Below are positions 12,501-21,200 of a stretch of 64,000 bases of DNA, piece by piece. Each line of letters begins with the position of its first letter. Position 1 is the first letter of the stretch. The notes beneath the pieces were generated by a model. It was not told the DNA's origin, did no database searches, and was given only the letters and a program-made list of their open reading frames with translations. A program made the translations under genes and the position numbers. The stretch lies in the NCBI GenBank assembly GCA_942159475.1, contig OW804098.1, forward strand, positions 78,671,178 to 78,735,177, given 5' to 3'. This DNA comes from Sthenelais limicola (lineage: Eukaryota; Annelida; Polychaeta; Phyllodocida; Sigalionidae).

Positions 12501-13105
12501 AAAGTCCTCTTTTATAAACAATTTTAGATGGGGTAAAGATGAGAGAACACCCATGTATGCTTTCAGACTTGCATGGCTCAAGTGGTGAGTACAGCTGAGA
12601 ATTATTTAAGTTGTATGGGGTAATACAAGATCAGAAAGTCGGTGCAGCTACTAGTATCTATATAATTAAGGTTTGGTGAAATAATTTGTGCTTTAGGTAT
12701 ATTTGAAACTTTAAATTTGAAATTTAATTTGAAACTTGAAATATTATTAATAAATCGAAATATTTTATAATCTATTTACAGTGTAGCTGTCAGTGGGCCG
12801 ATTTAAAAGCTGTTTTCTGTGAAATAAAACGTTTTATACGGACATATCTTCTATGGAAAAGAAGTTCGGATTTCCGTCAATAATCAGTAAAATGGCATGT
12901 CTGACAACAGTATCCCCCAGTCCCAGTCAGATTCAAGATCACAAACAGTACACAAAAACTCACCAAATGGGGTTTTGCCATCCCCTGTATTATTTACAGG
13001 GCTTATAGTCTGGGATGGTCGAGAGCTGATCGCACAGAAGCATGGGCTAATGGAGATCATAGCAGTAACGGTGGCAACAAACAGCAAGGAAGAAAATCGA
13101 TGCAT
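3586..13105 (-). CDS. Kelch-repeat, single-pass (type I) membrane protein, two coding exons
   Basis: Coding exons on the minus strand are 13105-12964 and 5093-3586, 549 aa. Exon 1 starts at a Met followed by a hydrophobic signal peptide (residues 1-24, ending near PCFCA) and ends in phase 1 at a GTGAGT donor. Exon 2 begins after a TTTTCAG acceptor and supplies the other two bases of the split codon (G|AA, Glu48). Exon 2 holds six kelch blades, each with FGG or YGG (about residues 106, 176, 229, 280, 365, 456), several with the LND.W signature, then one membrane segment at about 499-521 and a 28-residue basic tail. Kelch repeats fold into a beta-propeller, usually a protein- or glycan-binding surface; here it should face outside the cell. 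The ligand is unknown and I do not recognise a named orthologue. The 7.87-kb intron contains a Gypsy element. A possible 5' untranslated exon boundary lies just upstream (TTCTTACAG near 13156). Confidence 0.8.
5342..5469 (-). repeat. 3' LTR of the Gypsy element
   Basis: This is the downstream LTR on the minus strand, preceded there by the polypurine tract and flanked at 5337-5341 by CTTAT. It begins TGTATC and ends TAGACA on the plus strand, the usual TG...CA form. Confidence 0.95.
5470..5482 (-). other. Polypurine tract of the Gypsy element
   Basis: The minus-strand sequence AGAAGGAGGGAGA abuts the 3' LTR. It is the expected primer for plus-strand DNA synthesis in an LTR element. Confidence 0.8.
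5626..9042 (-). CDS. pol: Gypsy pol polyprotein: zinc knuckles, protease, RT, RNase H, integrase
   Basis: An open frame of 1,138 codons. Two zinc knuckles occupy residues 4-35 (CX2CX3HX4C and CX2CX4HX3C). The aspartic protease active site is DTGA at 95-98. Reverse transcriptase spans about 230-420 with YVDD at 381-384, and RNase H about 515-650. Integrase follows, with zinc ligands His750, His753, Cys783, Cys786 and catalytic Asp814 and Asp867. The third catalytic position (35 residues between) is Ala903, codon GCG at 6336-6334, where family members carry Glu. This copy therefore should not be able to integrate by its own enzyme. No stop interrupts the frame, so the substitution is a discrete lesion in an otherwise open pol. 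Confidence 0.93.
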   Translation of the reverse strand: MIDCRNCGTKHVYRDCPAYHHKCTRCKKKGHNSKCWSRVDEVVQVDDFTDNVETLFVGTVTKQEDEQVLTVSISQHHKWAAHVKAGKDILTCKIDTGAGADLLNVADYEGMIDKPALRRIRVKLTDYNGHPIPVRGYIMKQIQVNGKLFPVRFVVCEGITLLGGDTSERVGLITRNITQEEMAVGVNTVDNVKPNEILIEMKDCVLPEVKVLSSIPYVHRIKLKEGAEPVIIPPRRVPIAMRDKLRSELQRMEGLGVIHKVVEPTEWVNAMVMVNKPDGSLRLCLDPRDLNKSIAHEHFQLPTRDEMFAEIRNAKYFSKLDASQAFWQVKLNNDSKNLTTFATPFGRYAYDRLPYGLCSAPEVFHRSMEQIFENIAGVKVYVDDILVWGHTKEEHDERLQVVKERIEKNHLIMNWKKCVIGVDKIIFLGEELTREGIKPDKEKVSAIVNMEKPTNREEVQRIMGCVNFVGRYIPNLSSACANIRSLLKKKSEWVWDQVHEQEWQGIKQVLSSEPVLAYFDVKRQTKISSDASQKGLGAVLLQRHGEAWKPVAYAARSLTECEKNYAQIEKELLGIVFACKRFHNYVYGLQEVLIETDHKPLVPLSRKPLQDMTPRIQRMMLRLQRYSGNMHWVPGKMLYISDTQSRATIKEIKVREVEENMVAELEAQVNLVYDSLPASEMMLMKIAEETSRDEVLCAVKRAIMEGWNKGECPAYAAYKDELCVVKGVLLKGNRIVIPVSLRKEMLEKLHAGHLGIEKQRRLARQSIYWPKMNADIEYQAKMCGVCLKDLPDQQKEPMLRDKECWGPWEKVGMDLFFWQNNDYLMIVDYYSSYPEIVKLTAKTSAQVILHTKSIFARYGIPQLVISDNGTQFSSQHFREFADQYGFNHRTSSPTYAQSNGKAARAIGVIKGILAKTAEQGQDPYLALLAYRAAPMENGISPAVALHGRRIRVPLPSLRQRGPGKVVSDTDNSDINDHHDGSRITTKSSDYYDKGSKILRPLQSEDTVLVRDKKWDHAGRIVNKLGDRSYSVAMENGNIIRRNRRHLLKVSENVVKDRLDISKRVLEEEEEEGELLKDTEFNPRSERYKDDVNTSRIDTQEQIVMLPAETKIVARNPVTTELRRSTRDKRPVQRLIEEK
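9058..9800 (-). pseudogene. Degraded gag of the Gypsy element
   Basis: A gag-like region starts at an ATG at 9800. It has an in-frame TAG at 9725-9723 (codon 26), a frame change near 9490, another near 9250, and a TAA at 9060-9058. The middle segment (minus 9499-9250) shows the pattern typical of Gypsy gag, with a QEEGES motif and the VVGMRD motif. The last segment is in the same frame as pol, separated only by the TAA plus five codons before the pol ATG. That TAA could be a read-through signal, but given the other lesions a nonsense mutation is as likely. Confidence 0.8.
9815..9833 (-). other. tRNA primer-binding site of the Gypsy element
   Basis: The minus-strand sequence directly after the 5' LTR begins TGGTGCCAGG. 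TGG complements the CCA end of a tRNA. The priming tRNA was not identified. Confidence 0.7.
9834..9961 (-). repeat. 5' LTR of the Gypsy element
   Basis: This 128-bp repeat matches 5342-5469 except for two substitutions (about 98.4 percent identity). On the minus strand it is the upstream LTR, next to the primer-binding site, and is followed at 9962 by the CTTAT target duplication. Confidence 0.95.
9962..12963. other. Remainder of the kelch intron, with a weak direct repeat pair
   Basis: No exon is supported between the Gypsy element and kelch exon 1; the exon phases join directly without one. Two related segments of about 60 bp in direct orientation (near 11337-11393 and 12086-12150, both containing TTTCCTACCTC then ATTGGTCTGA-like sequence) flank about 690 bp of Lys/Glu-rich minus-strand frames. 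This may be a decayed retroelement relic, but no conserved domain is visible. Confidence 0.35.
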
Positions 13106-13272
13106 TGTGGTGGCGCTGAGGGCGCTTATCGGAGGATCATCGGTAGATAACCTGTAAGAACAAAATAAAATCGCTTTAGCTTTAATTAGTCCAAGCGAGA
13201 ATGCTATTGGTGGCTAATAATATATTGCTTGTTGTTGTTACAAGGTAACAACTTCACGGTAACGACGTCAGC

Positions 13273-13319
13273 TTGTAATTCCCAAAGAGCGTAAAGATAT
13301 TTACGCTCTTTGTAATTCC
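13273..13319. repeat. Perfect hairpin between short direct repeats
   Basis: Arms 13283-13295 and 13300-13312 are perfectly complementary over 13 bp with a GATA loop. The 10-mer TTGTAATTCC occurs on both sides (13273-13282 and 13310-13319). It abuts the inverted-repeat element that starts at 13320. Confidence 0.8.
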
Positions 13320-13655
13320 TAATAGAGGGCCTCCACTATCGGCAAGTAGCGGCGAATAGAGCGGCGAATAGATTGTTAACAAATGACTGGCAAGTAGCGG
13401 CGAATAGAAAATCTATTGGTAACGCGCTGTTCCACTATTGAAAGTAGTGGCCAATAGTGGCGAATGAACGGCCAATGGCAATCTATTCGCCGAAGAAATC
13501 AAAACGTTTTGATTCTTCGGCGAATGACGGCAAGTTGCAGCCAATGACTTGCCACTCATTTTCACCACCTCCTCCATTATGGGAAGTAGGGTTACCAATA
13601 GAGCGGCCAATAATTGGCCGCTCTATTGGTAACGCATAGTGGAGGCCATCTATTA
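13320..13655. mobile_element. Miniature inverted-repeat element with internal palindromes
   Basis: Both ends carry TAATAGA(G/T)GGCCTCCACTAT in inverted orientation, about 20 bp with one mismatch. Inside are a near-perfect palindrome around 13489-13523, another around 13600-13630, and many copies of GGCGAATAGA and GCCAATAG words. No coding capacity. The family is not recognised, and no clean target duplication could be fixed because the terminal TAATAGA may itself be part of the repeat or of the target. Confidence 0.6.
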
Positions 13656-13945
13656 GTTGTTGATCTCTGGGCTGAGAAATAAAGTTGTCCATTGCAAAGA
13701 TTAAAAAGAGTGTGCCCTGGGCCTTAGCTGAAGCCGTAGTCAAGGTCAATTTGGCTCATAGGGCGTGCAAGTGTCATGGCGAGTGATGAGAGATATTATG
13801 GATCAAGGCGCACACTTGCACTGGAAAAAAACCATAGACATAACATTGCGGGCATAACTATTCACTCTCTTCCTTCCACCATCCAAGGTGTAAAGAATCT
13901 GGCTGTGATGATTGAAATGATCTGGCTCTATAAATGGATATATCT

Positions 13946-14033
13946 GGTCGTCAGAATTCTTAAGAGCTCTTGGAGTGATGAAAGCATAGTGAATAATTAC
14001 GTCCGCAATGCTAGCCTATGAGAGTTTTGCGCT
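13946..14033 (+). repeat. Dispersed repeat, copy 1
   Basis: This segment resembles 55998-56090 in the same orientation. Both contain AATTCTTAAGAGCTCTTGGAG-like sequence, then GTGATGAAAG, AATAATTA, TGCAATGCTA and GAGTTTTGC blocks. Identity is roughly 80-85 percent by eye. The limits of the family are unknown. Confidence 0.6.
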
Positions 14034-14539
14034 TCCCGTACCCACCCGCCAACTTGGCCCTGTGCTGGGGCTTGTACCAAGTCGGCCCAAGACAAGGGTT
14101 GTAGTAACTCAGCTCAAGGTTGGATCTCAGAGATCAACTCTTGTCTAGGGTGACCAATTAATCATTACACTACAGATATAAACAACCTGAAATATTATTA
14201 TCTACTTATTGTGTGCCTACAGTATAGTCATAGTCATATATCTAGTAGGCCTATAGGCCTGGGAATATCATGGTAGAGCTCCATCGTACTACTGAAATAT
14301 TGTAGTGGAGAATACAATTTGATTCATTCGATATTGTTGTGGGTTTTTACTTTTAACATAGTCAGTTCTTTCGACCTATTCTGCCTACTAAACATTTCCA
14401 TTTTGGGGGGTTGTGATGGGGAATTTGTTCCAGATATTATATAACATTTAATCGGCCCAATAGTTGTCACCAATAAAACATTTTAGGCACAAAACAATGT
14501 CAAATTTTATTCTGCAGCAACCCACTTAAGCTGCTTTAA

Positions 14540-15480
14540 GGTGACTCAGTACTGATCTTGTGTATTCAATGCATATAGCTCAGTACTGATATATGTGTAT
14601 TCAACACATATAGCAGGGAATATCAGCATTATGCAGACGAAGTATGTATGTTAAGTCTTAATATAAACATTTCAGATAGAAAATGTATGCTGATTTTTGG
14701 TGTGGGAGTTAGTATCTACGATCCCTATACATCCATATTAAATTTCATTAAAATTTATGGAGCCATATGTGTATAAATCAAATATTTATTAAGAATTTTC
14801 TCATTTTTAGCCAATTTTCTCATAATTAAGTTGTAACACAAAAAAATCGGCCTGGAAATTCATGCTGATTTTTGGTGTGCGAGTTAGTAACTATGATAGC
14901 TGTATCCATATAGAATTTCATCAAGATTTATGAAGCCATTTTTGTTCAAATCAAATATTAATCAGGAATTTAATTTTTTTCCCAATTTTTCTCATAAATA
15001 AGTCGTAATATAGAAAAATGTAGCCTGGAAAGCCATCCTGATTTTTTGTGTATGAGTTGGTAAATACGGTATCTACATTCATATTAAATTTAAAAAATAT
15101 TCATCAAACAGCTTTTTTTTACAAAGTCAATTTTGCTAGTGCCCCATACTGCCACTAGGGGGCTTCCAGGGGGCTAACTCAGGATCTGAGGAAAAAAACA
15201 TTATCTAATGATAAGTATATATATGTTGAATGTCTGGGTGAAATTTGATGTCTGAATTCATGTCAGAACCATTTCAAACGAATTATGTTAATAAATCACC
15301 CAAATGTAGTAAAATTACTCAAATATGATTCATTATTTCTATCTCCATACTGCCATAGCATGAAAACTAGCCTGGTGACCTATGTTTTTTTTTCTCTCAA
15401 TAATGATTATTTCATGTCAACTATAATTGGTAAAAATTTTAGAAAAAATCATCAATAGTCAAAATCACTACTGAGTCACC
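14540..15480. mobile_element. Non-autonomous DNA transposon with TTAA target duplication
   Basis: Left end TTAA|GGTGACTCAGTA (TTAA at 14536-14539) and right end TACTGAGTCACC|TTAA (TTAA at 15481-15484) form a 12-bp perfect terminal inverted repeat, extending a few bases further with one mismatch. TTAA duplication is typical of piggyBac and Kolobok transposons. The 941-bp interior has no transposase frame and consists largely of a tandem repeat. Confidence 0.8.
14689..15110 (+). repeat. Tandem repeat of about 174 bp, about 2.5 units
   Basis: Units begin near 14689, 14864 and 15037, each with (G/C)CTGATTTTTGGTGT, then GAGTTAGTA and ATATTAAATTTCAT-like sequence. Spacings are 175 and 173 bp. The units are diverged, so the array is not recent. 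It sits entirely inside the TTAA element. Confidence 0.75.
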
Positions 15481-16539
15481 TTAAATAACTTTAATATATA
15501 GAAGGCTGTGGAAATTCTGACTTTTTTGGTGATAACTTTGTGAAAATTATTACTTATTCTAGATATATAGGCTTATAGTGCCTCCAGCCTTTAGCATTAA
15601 TGAAGGCTATATGATTTCATAACCTTGCGCAGATTTTATATAAAATGTTCGAAATTTGATTCCGCAATGATCACGGCCACGCCCCCTTTTTTAAATCCCC
15701 ATTTCCCAAATCCCGCGGGTTTTCTGTTCACAATCCCACAGGTGCAGGCCAGTAATTCCGGCTGGAAACAAGTATGATTATTTACAGTCGGGGATGAGAC
15801 CGGGTGGCCAGCAGGCTTGGCCTGGCTCCCTATTACTATTAGGAAGTGCCGGAACGGAGGGCAAGCGAGCGGCGGGTTACCGTACTATTAATCAAACATG
15901 ACCGTAGAGAAATATTTGTTCCCTCTACAGTTAAATCTTTACAAAGCCGTAGCTAGCCGTTAGACTTCAGCACCCTTTAGGTTTCAGGAAACCTGTACTA
16001 GTTCATTCTACCTGATTGCACCAATAATAAAATTACAGCCACTTCATAGAAACAGTTTTCTATCAATATTGCAAAGTATTGAAGTTAAACTATGTTAAAC
16101 TATTTTACTTTTTGATTGTTGTATGTCTTCATGTAAGCGGGTATTTCAGATTTCTACCAGCTGCAGGTTATACCCTACCAGCTCCAGTGAAAAAAAGTGT
16201 GGCAACTGCGTGCCTCTCACTCAGTATACACATTGGTGCAGGTGCAAGCTTATCATTCGGTGTACCTTCAAAGACCATTTAAATTGATCCTTACTGTAAT
16301 GTGTAGCCACTGAGATGTACAAGATGTATTAATATCTCCCTCTTTCCACTCTAACACACTTATTAATTTAAGCCTTTGCATGTTGTTTTTTGCGTACATT
16401 TCCGTCATTTCCGTCGTCCACTCCCGGGAGTGCGAGAATGGCGAGAGTGTTTGTAAACAACCTATGACGTCACACCGTTTAGAGGATTACGTAACCTTTA
16501 GTGGTTGCATTCGGGTAGGTTCAGTGTGCACCTCTGTCA

Positions 16540-17033
16540 CCCAGCCTCTCTATCTCTCTTTTCCCTGTTCGACTACCTCACTATCTGCCTCTCCCTCACC
16601 CTCTCCCTCCCTCTCTCTCCTTTCCCTGTCCGACTACCTCACTACCATACCTGTTACAAACCCCTCCTCCCCCTCCTTCTCCCCTCTCCCTCTCTCTCTC
16701 TTTTCCCTGTTCGACTACCTCACTACCATACCTCTCTCCCTCTCCCTCTCTATCTCTCTCTCTTTTCCCTGTTCGACTACCCTCTCCCTCTCTCTCTCCT
16801 TTCCCTGTCCGACTACCTCACTACCATACCTGTTACAAACCCCTCCTCCCCCTCCTTCTCTCCCTCCTCCTCCCCTCTCTCTCTCTTTTCCCTGTTTGAC
16901 TACCTCACTACCATACCTCTCTCCCTCTCTTTTCCCTGTTCGACTACCTCACTACCATACCTGTTACAAACCCCTCCTTCTCCTCCCCCTCCTTCTCCTC
17001 CCCCTCCTCCTCCTCCTCCTCCCCCTCCCGACC
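16540..17033. repeat. Pyrimidine-rich compound minisatellite
   Basis: Repeated modules of CCCTGTTCGACTACCTCA, sometimes followed by CTACCATACCTGTTACAAAC, are linked by long (CT)n and (CCT)n tracts. The array keeps two overlapping plus-strand frames open, giving false Ser/Leu/Pro-rich ORFs. Confidence 0.85.
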
Positions 17034-17235
17034 TTTACGACCAACTTTTTTTTGGCCAACTTTTTTTCTGACTCAACTTTTTTCTGACCCAACTTTTTTC
17101 GACCAACTATTTTTTACGACCAAATTTTTCGACCCAACTTTTTTACGACCAACTTTTTTTTCAACCAACTTTTTTACGACCAACTTTTTTTATGACCCAA
17201 CTTTTTTTTCGACCAACTTTTTTTTATGATTTTTT
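17034..17235. repeat. Short-period tandem repeat (ACGACCAACTTTTTTT type)
   Basis: About eleven imperfect units of 15-20 bp with the consensus ACGACC(C)AAC followed by 6-9 T. It directly continues the pyrimidine-rich minisatellite. Confidence 0.85.
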
Positions 17236-18281
17236 TTACAAAGAATGTACCTGTCCACACATTACTCATTATTATTATTATTATTAAGGAGGGGGAACAA
17301 AAGGGGAGTGAGAGCATGGGAGGTAGTCGGGGAGGGGGAGGAGAAGGAAAATTGATAGATGTATAGGTGTGTGTGTGTGTGTGTGGGGGGGGGGGGGGCA
17401 AATTCTTCCCATGAAACCCTCTTTATATCAGTCATCCTCATCTCTCCTCCCCCTCTCTCTCTGTCCCTCCCTCTCTCCCTCCTACACCTTAGGCCTACTA
17501 CCCTGACATAGACCCCCTGTGATTTTAGCCATTTTTTGCAATCAAATTAATATCTCCAAATTGAAATAAACGTCCAGTAAATTGTTAGATTCCTATAAGA
17601 AGTAGAAACACAACTGCCTCTACAATCCAAGTGCCGAAGGCACTTGTTTCGACATAAAACGGTGGATACGGTACCGTATCTAGATTCAATGTTTTTCGGT
17701 TCAATCCAAGTTCCGACCATCTTTACATCATTAAGACTAAGTACCGTATGTGCGATTGCCTATGAGGACCTAATAACAATCGATGGACAGATTATTCAGT
17801 TTGGAGCCAAGCGATTGATCACCACAGAAACACACTTGACGCATGGAGTTGCTATCGTTATAACGACGTTATTTCGCGAAGTGACATTCAAACGGATACT
17901 TACTACTGGGAAGTTACCCCCAAATCATCACATCAAAGGTAACTTGGAGCTGCATTTCGAACGAACATATAAAGGAGATGAGCATTTTCAATAAAACTAG
18001 CTTTTTCGCTCGCAAAGGCCGAAGCCGAAACCTCTACCGGAAGTAACGATTGCGAGAGTCTAAATAATCAGAGTTACTACAAGGTAAACGGAATAGATAT
18101 ACGGTAGATCGACTCCCACGGACTAGCGAAGTATGGTTTTGTTTTGAGTAAAACATGTTTCAATGGAAATAAAATTATGTATTATTTTCTGAATTCGTAG
18201 TTCCATCCCTCGTCAAAGCAGTGCTTCCATTTACACACAGGGACAATTAGTATTTTACAACAGTAGGCGTAAACATCCAAA

Positions 18282-21200
18282 ATGGCGACTGGCGACAAGA
18301 AGTTGGTCAGATCGAAAAGCGGATTGAGAATCGTTGCCATAAACGAGGAAGCAACAAGTCCCCTTTTACTGAGTGAACCTCCCTGGATTCCCGATACTGA
18401 GGTGACTTAGATAGTATTATACTATACTTATATCCATAAACCGTAAACGCTGTTATTACGATGCAATATGTCTATCCCCTAGGGCTAGGCCTAGGGCTAG
18501 GCCGAAGTCTGGTACGGTACGGTAGTTAGGTGTCCCATTTCTCCCCGAGTCCCGCGTTTTTTTTAAAAGAGTGTTCTTACAAGAGGTGCCAAGTTGGAAG
18601 AGGTAGAAACGGGGATAGGTAATTTCCCCCGTCCTTGAGTAGTGATTGAGCGCCGCAGGTGTGAGTTACTAAGTAGGCCTAGTGGTCGCTAGGGCTAGGC
18701 CTCAGGCTTAGCCCCCCCCCCCCCCCCCCCCCCCCTTTCGCCCTCCCCCGATATTTTTTTCAAACTATAATATAGTAGTAGGAGTGAAATGGGGGCATTC
18801 TAGGGTCATTTCACTTACTCCAGAACTCTGAAAGCATTGCCTATAGCTGACGTACTGACTATTCTTTAATTAGCTCGGGGAGGGATGATGTCATCTATGA
18901 TCTAAAGAAAATCTTTCAAATAATATTTTAAAGAACATAATTTTTACACATACATTATGTATTATATACTTAGTCAAAAGTGCGTAAAAAGAACAAACTG
19001 ACATTGATCAGATGAAGGAGTATGGCCCCTGGAATTTGTTTTTCCTGTGACTGAATCTGACTGTGGAAAACAACTTCCTTCATTTGGCAAATAAACCCAA
19101 CCCACTCAATACAATAATATCATTGACAGTGACACTCACCTGAAGAGAATCAGGTGTTGGCAATTGGCCTGGGCAACCAGAACACCCCTCTGGCATCATG
19201 TCGCAGAGAGGTATTTGAAACCCACGCCAAGAACATAACATGAGGAATAAAACTTATCCTCACTAGTAGTCAGACAACGGGTCAGACACTAGCATGGTAG
19301 CATAGACAGGAGGAGCTAGATGGTTTGTAGAGATCTGTCAGCAGACTGTATCATCATAAGTCTTTAAGACTGCTTTCTATCACCATCTAGACTATGCCTG
19401 TGTCCCTGGGCCTTGGGAAATGTATAGGTATTTACCAAATTTAAAGGTCTTTACCCGCCTCATTTGCACTGTTGCCGGAGGCAAGGAATTAATGCATGAA
19501 AAATTGAAGTCACAATATCTAATTGATTAATTCAATTTCCAACAACATGGGTCAGAAAAAAATCAATCAAAATTGGAATAGCATACTAAGTGTGTTTAAT
19601 GACTGAAATAACGGAATTAATCAACATTCCCTCTTCCATGAGAGAAGAGACACAAGATAACATACCCTTTGTTGATGTCATGATACATTACAATTTCCTG
19701 TTGTAAATCAAATTTCCTGTTGTAAATTACAAATTGTAGGCCTTCTCCCCATCTTTTTCTGGGGAGAAGAGGTCGCGTCCCTCAAAATTGTATTGTGAAT
19801 TGGCTGATATACATTTATTTTGTGCTTGGTGCCTTACTTAAAAGTCCCAGGATTTGTTCTGAAGGTCTGTGTTATCCCAAAGTTTAAATATTTCTATGGA
19901 TTGGTCATACTGATTTTTTTTTCAGTGTCAGGATTGCGTAAACTGCCAAGCCAAATTTGACTTCATGAAACGTCGGGTAAGTAACTCTTATTTACAAATG
20001 TCAGAGCTGTTTTCACTGTGAAAGCAGGTGATTATAAAAAAAGTGATTGAAGAACTTCAAAATAAGCCAATTTCACCTATCAAAGGAACTTTGATCTTTG
20101 ATTTTATTAATTATTTTAAGTCAGAAAAAGGTAGATTAATTGGTATTCCCGAATGAATTAATGTAATGATTGATCAGATACATTTGATTTGTTCATTGAT
20201 TGTCATATCTTAGTTCGATACAGTTCTTACCACCGAGATTTTGTTTAGTGTTTAGGCTGTGGCTTAGCGCAGCCTTATTATGATTCTCCCAGAATCGTTT
20301 ACACCTAAGGCTCACTACACATGTACATGTAAACTGAAAACATCTAATGAACATCAGGTGGCATTCTAATCAGTGATTTGATCTGAGATCAACCCTGTCG
20401 GTCCATATACCACTGAATAAACAACCTCTTCTCTTGTTCAAGATTGGGAGTTATTACATAACAGTACCCCACCTCCCTCTTTCTCATTTTCTTTCTCTCT
20501 TTCTCACTCACCTATTTCCCCTATCCCTATGGATACATTACAATCTCTAGTTAAATGTATGTAAGGGACAGTGTTCAATGGAAAAAAGTATGTGCACTTA
20601 GATTTCTACAACAATTTCAGGGATTATTTCTGCGGCATATAATCTTATTTCTAACAACTCAATTCCGTACAATTTAATGGTCATTTTAACATTTAAATGG
20701 AAAACTTAAAAAAATTCTCCTGTCTTCTAGTTATAACATTACATGAGGTCTATTACCCTTCATAATGAGATTACCCTTCATAATGAGCCACAGTCATCGT
20801 TTCCTTTGGGAAACGGAAATAACCAAAAACGGTAGACAATAATAATAATAATAATAATAAAATACTAGATTTTTATTTCCATAATACATTTACAAATGTA
20901 AATATGAATGCGGACTAGAGATTGATTATGAAGAGTGTACAGATCTTCCAAATACCCCCGATAAAGATACCCACAATAAAAATAACAACATAAATTGTAG
21001 ACAATACACAACTGAAACCGCCAACAGTACTGTTAAATATCAACAAAATATCCTTCATTGATACGTATTTAGTGTGCCGTGGTATTACTAAGCGCACTAA
21101 GGTTGATAAAGCTTAATATGCTATACTGTGGTCTATTAGGATTCCACCATCCCACTTTGTTACAGATATCAAAGTTCATCTAGCCCCTATTGTTGTACAC

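Larger units (their letters stand above)
15485..18281. other. Gene-free stretch and likely promoter region of ZFYVE21
   Basis: Apart from the tandem repeats listed separately, no gene is supported. A perfect 8-bp stem with a GAA loop lies at 17628-17646. An open frame of 116 codons at 17644-17994 has no recognisable domain and no clear splice context. The ZFYVE21 core promoter and 5' leader should lie in the last few hundred bases; no TATA box was identified. Confidence 0.5.

Noticed and set aside
16380..17087. Two long overlapping plus-strand ORFs, Ser/Leu/Pro-rich
   Set aside because: They are produced by the CT-rich minisatellite; both frames have the same repetitive composition and no domain.
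17644..17994. 116-codon ORF upstream of ZFYVE21
   Set aside because: No recognisable family; its position just before the ZFYVE21 first exon suggests promoter or leader DNA. A real small gene cannot be fully excluded.
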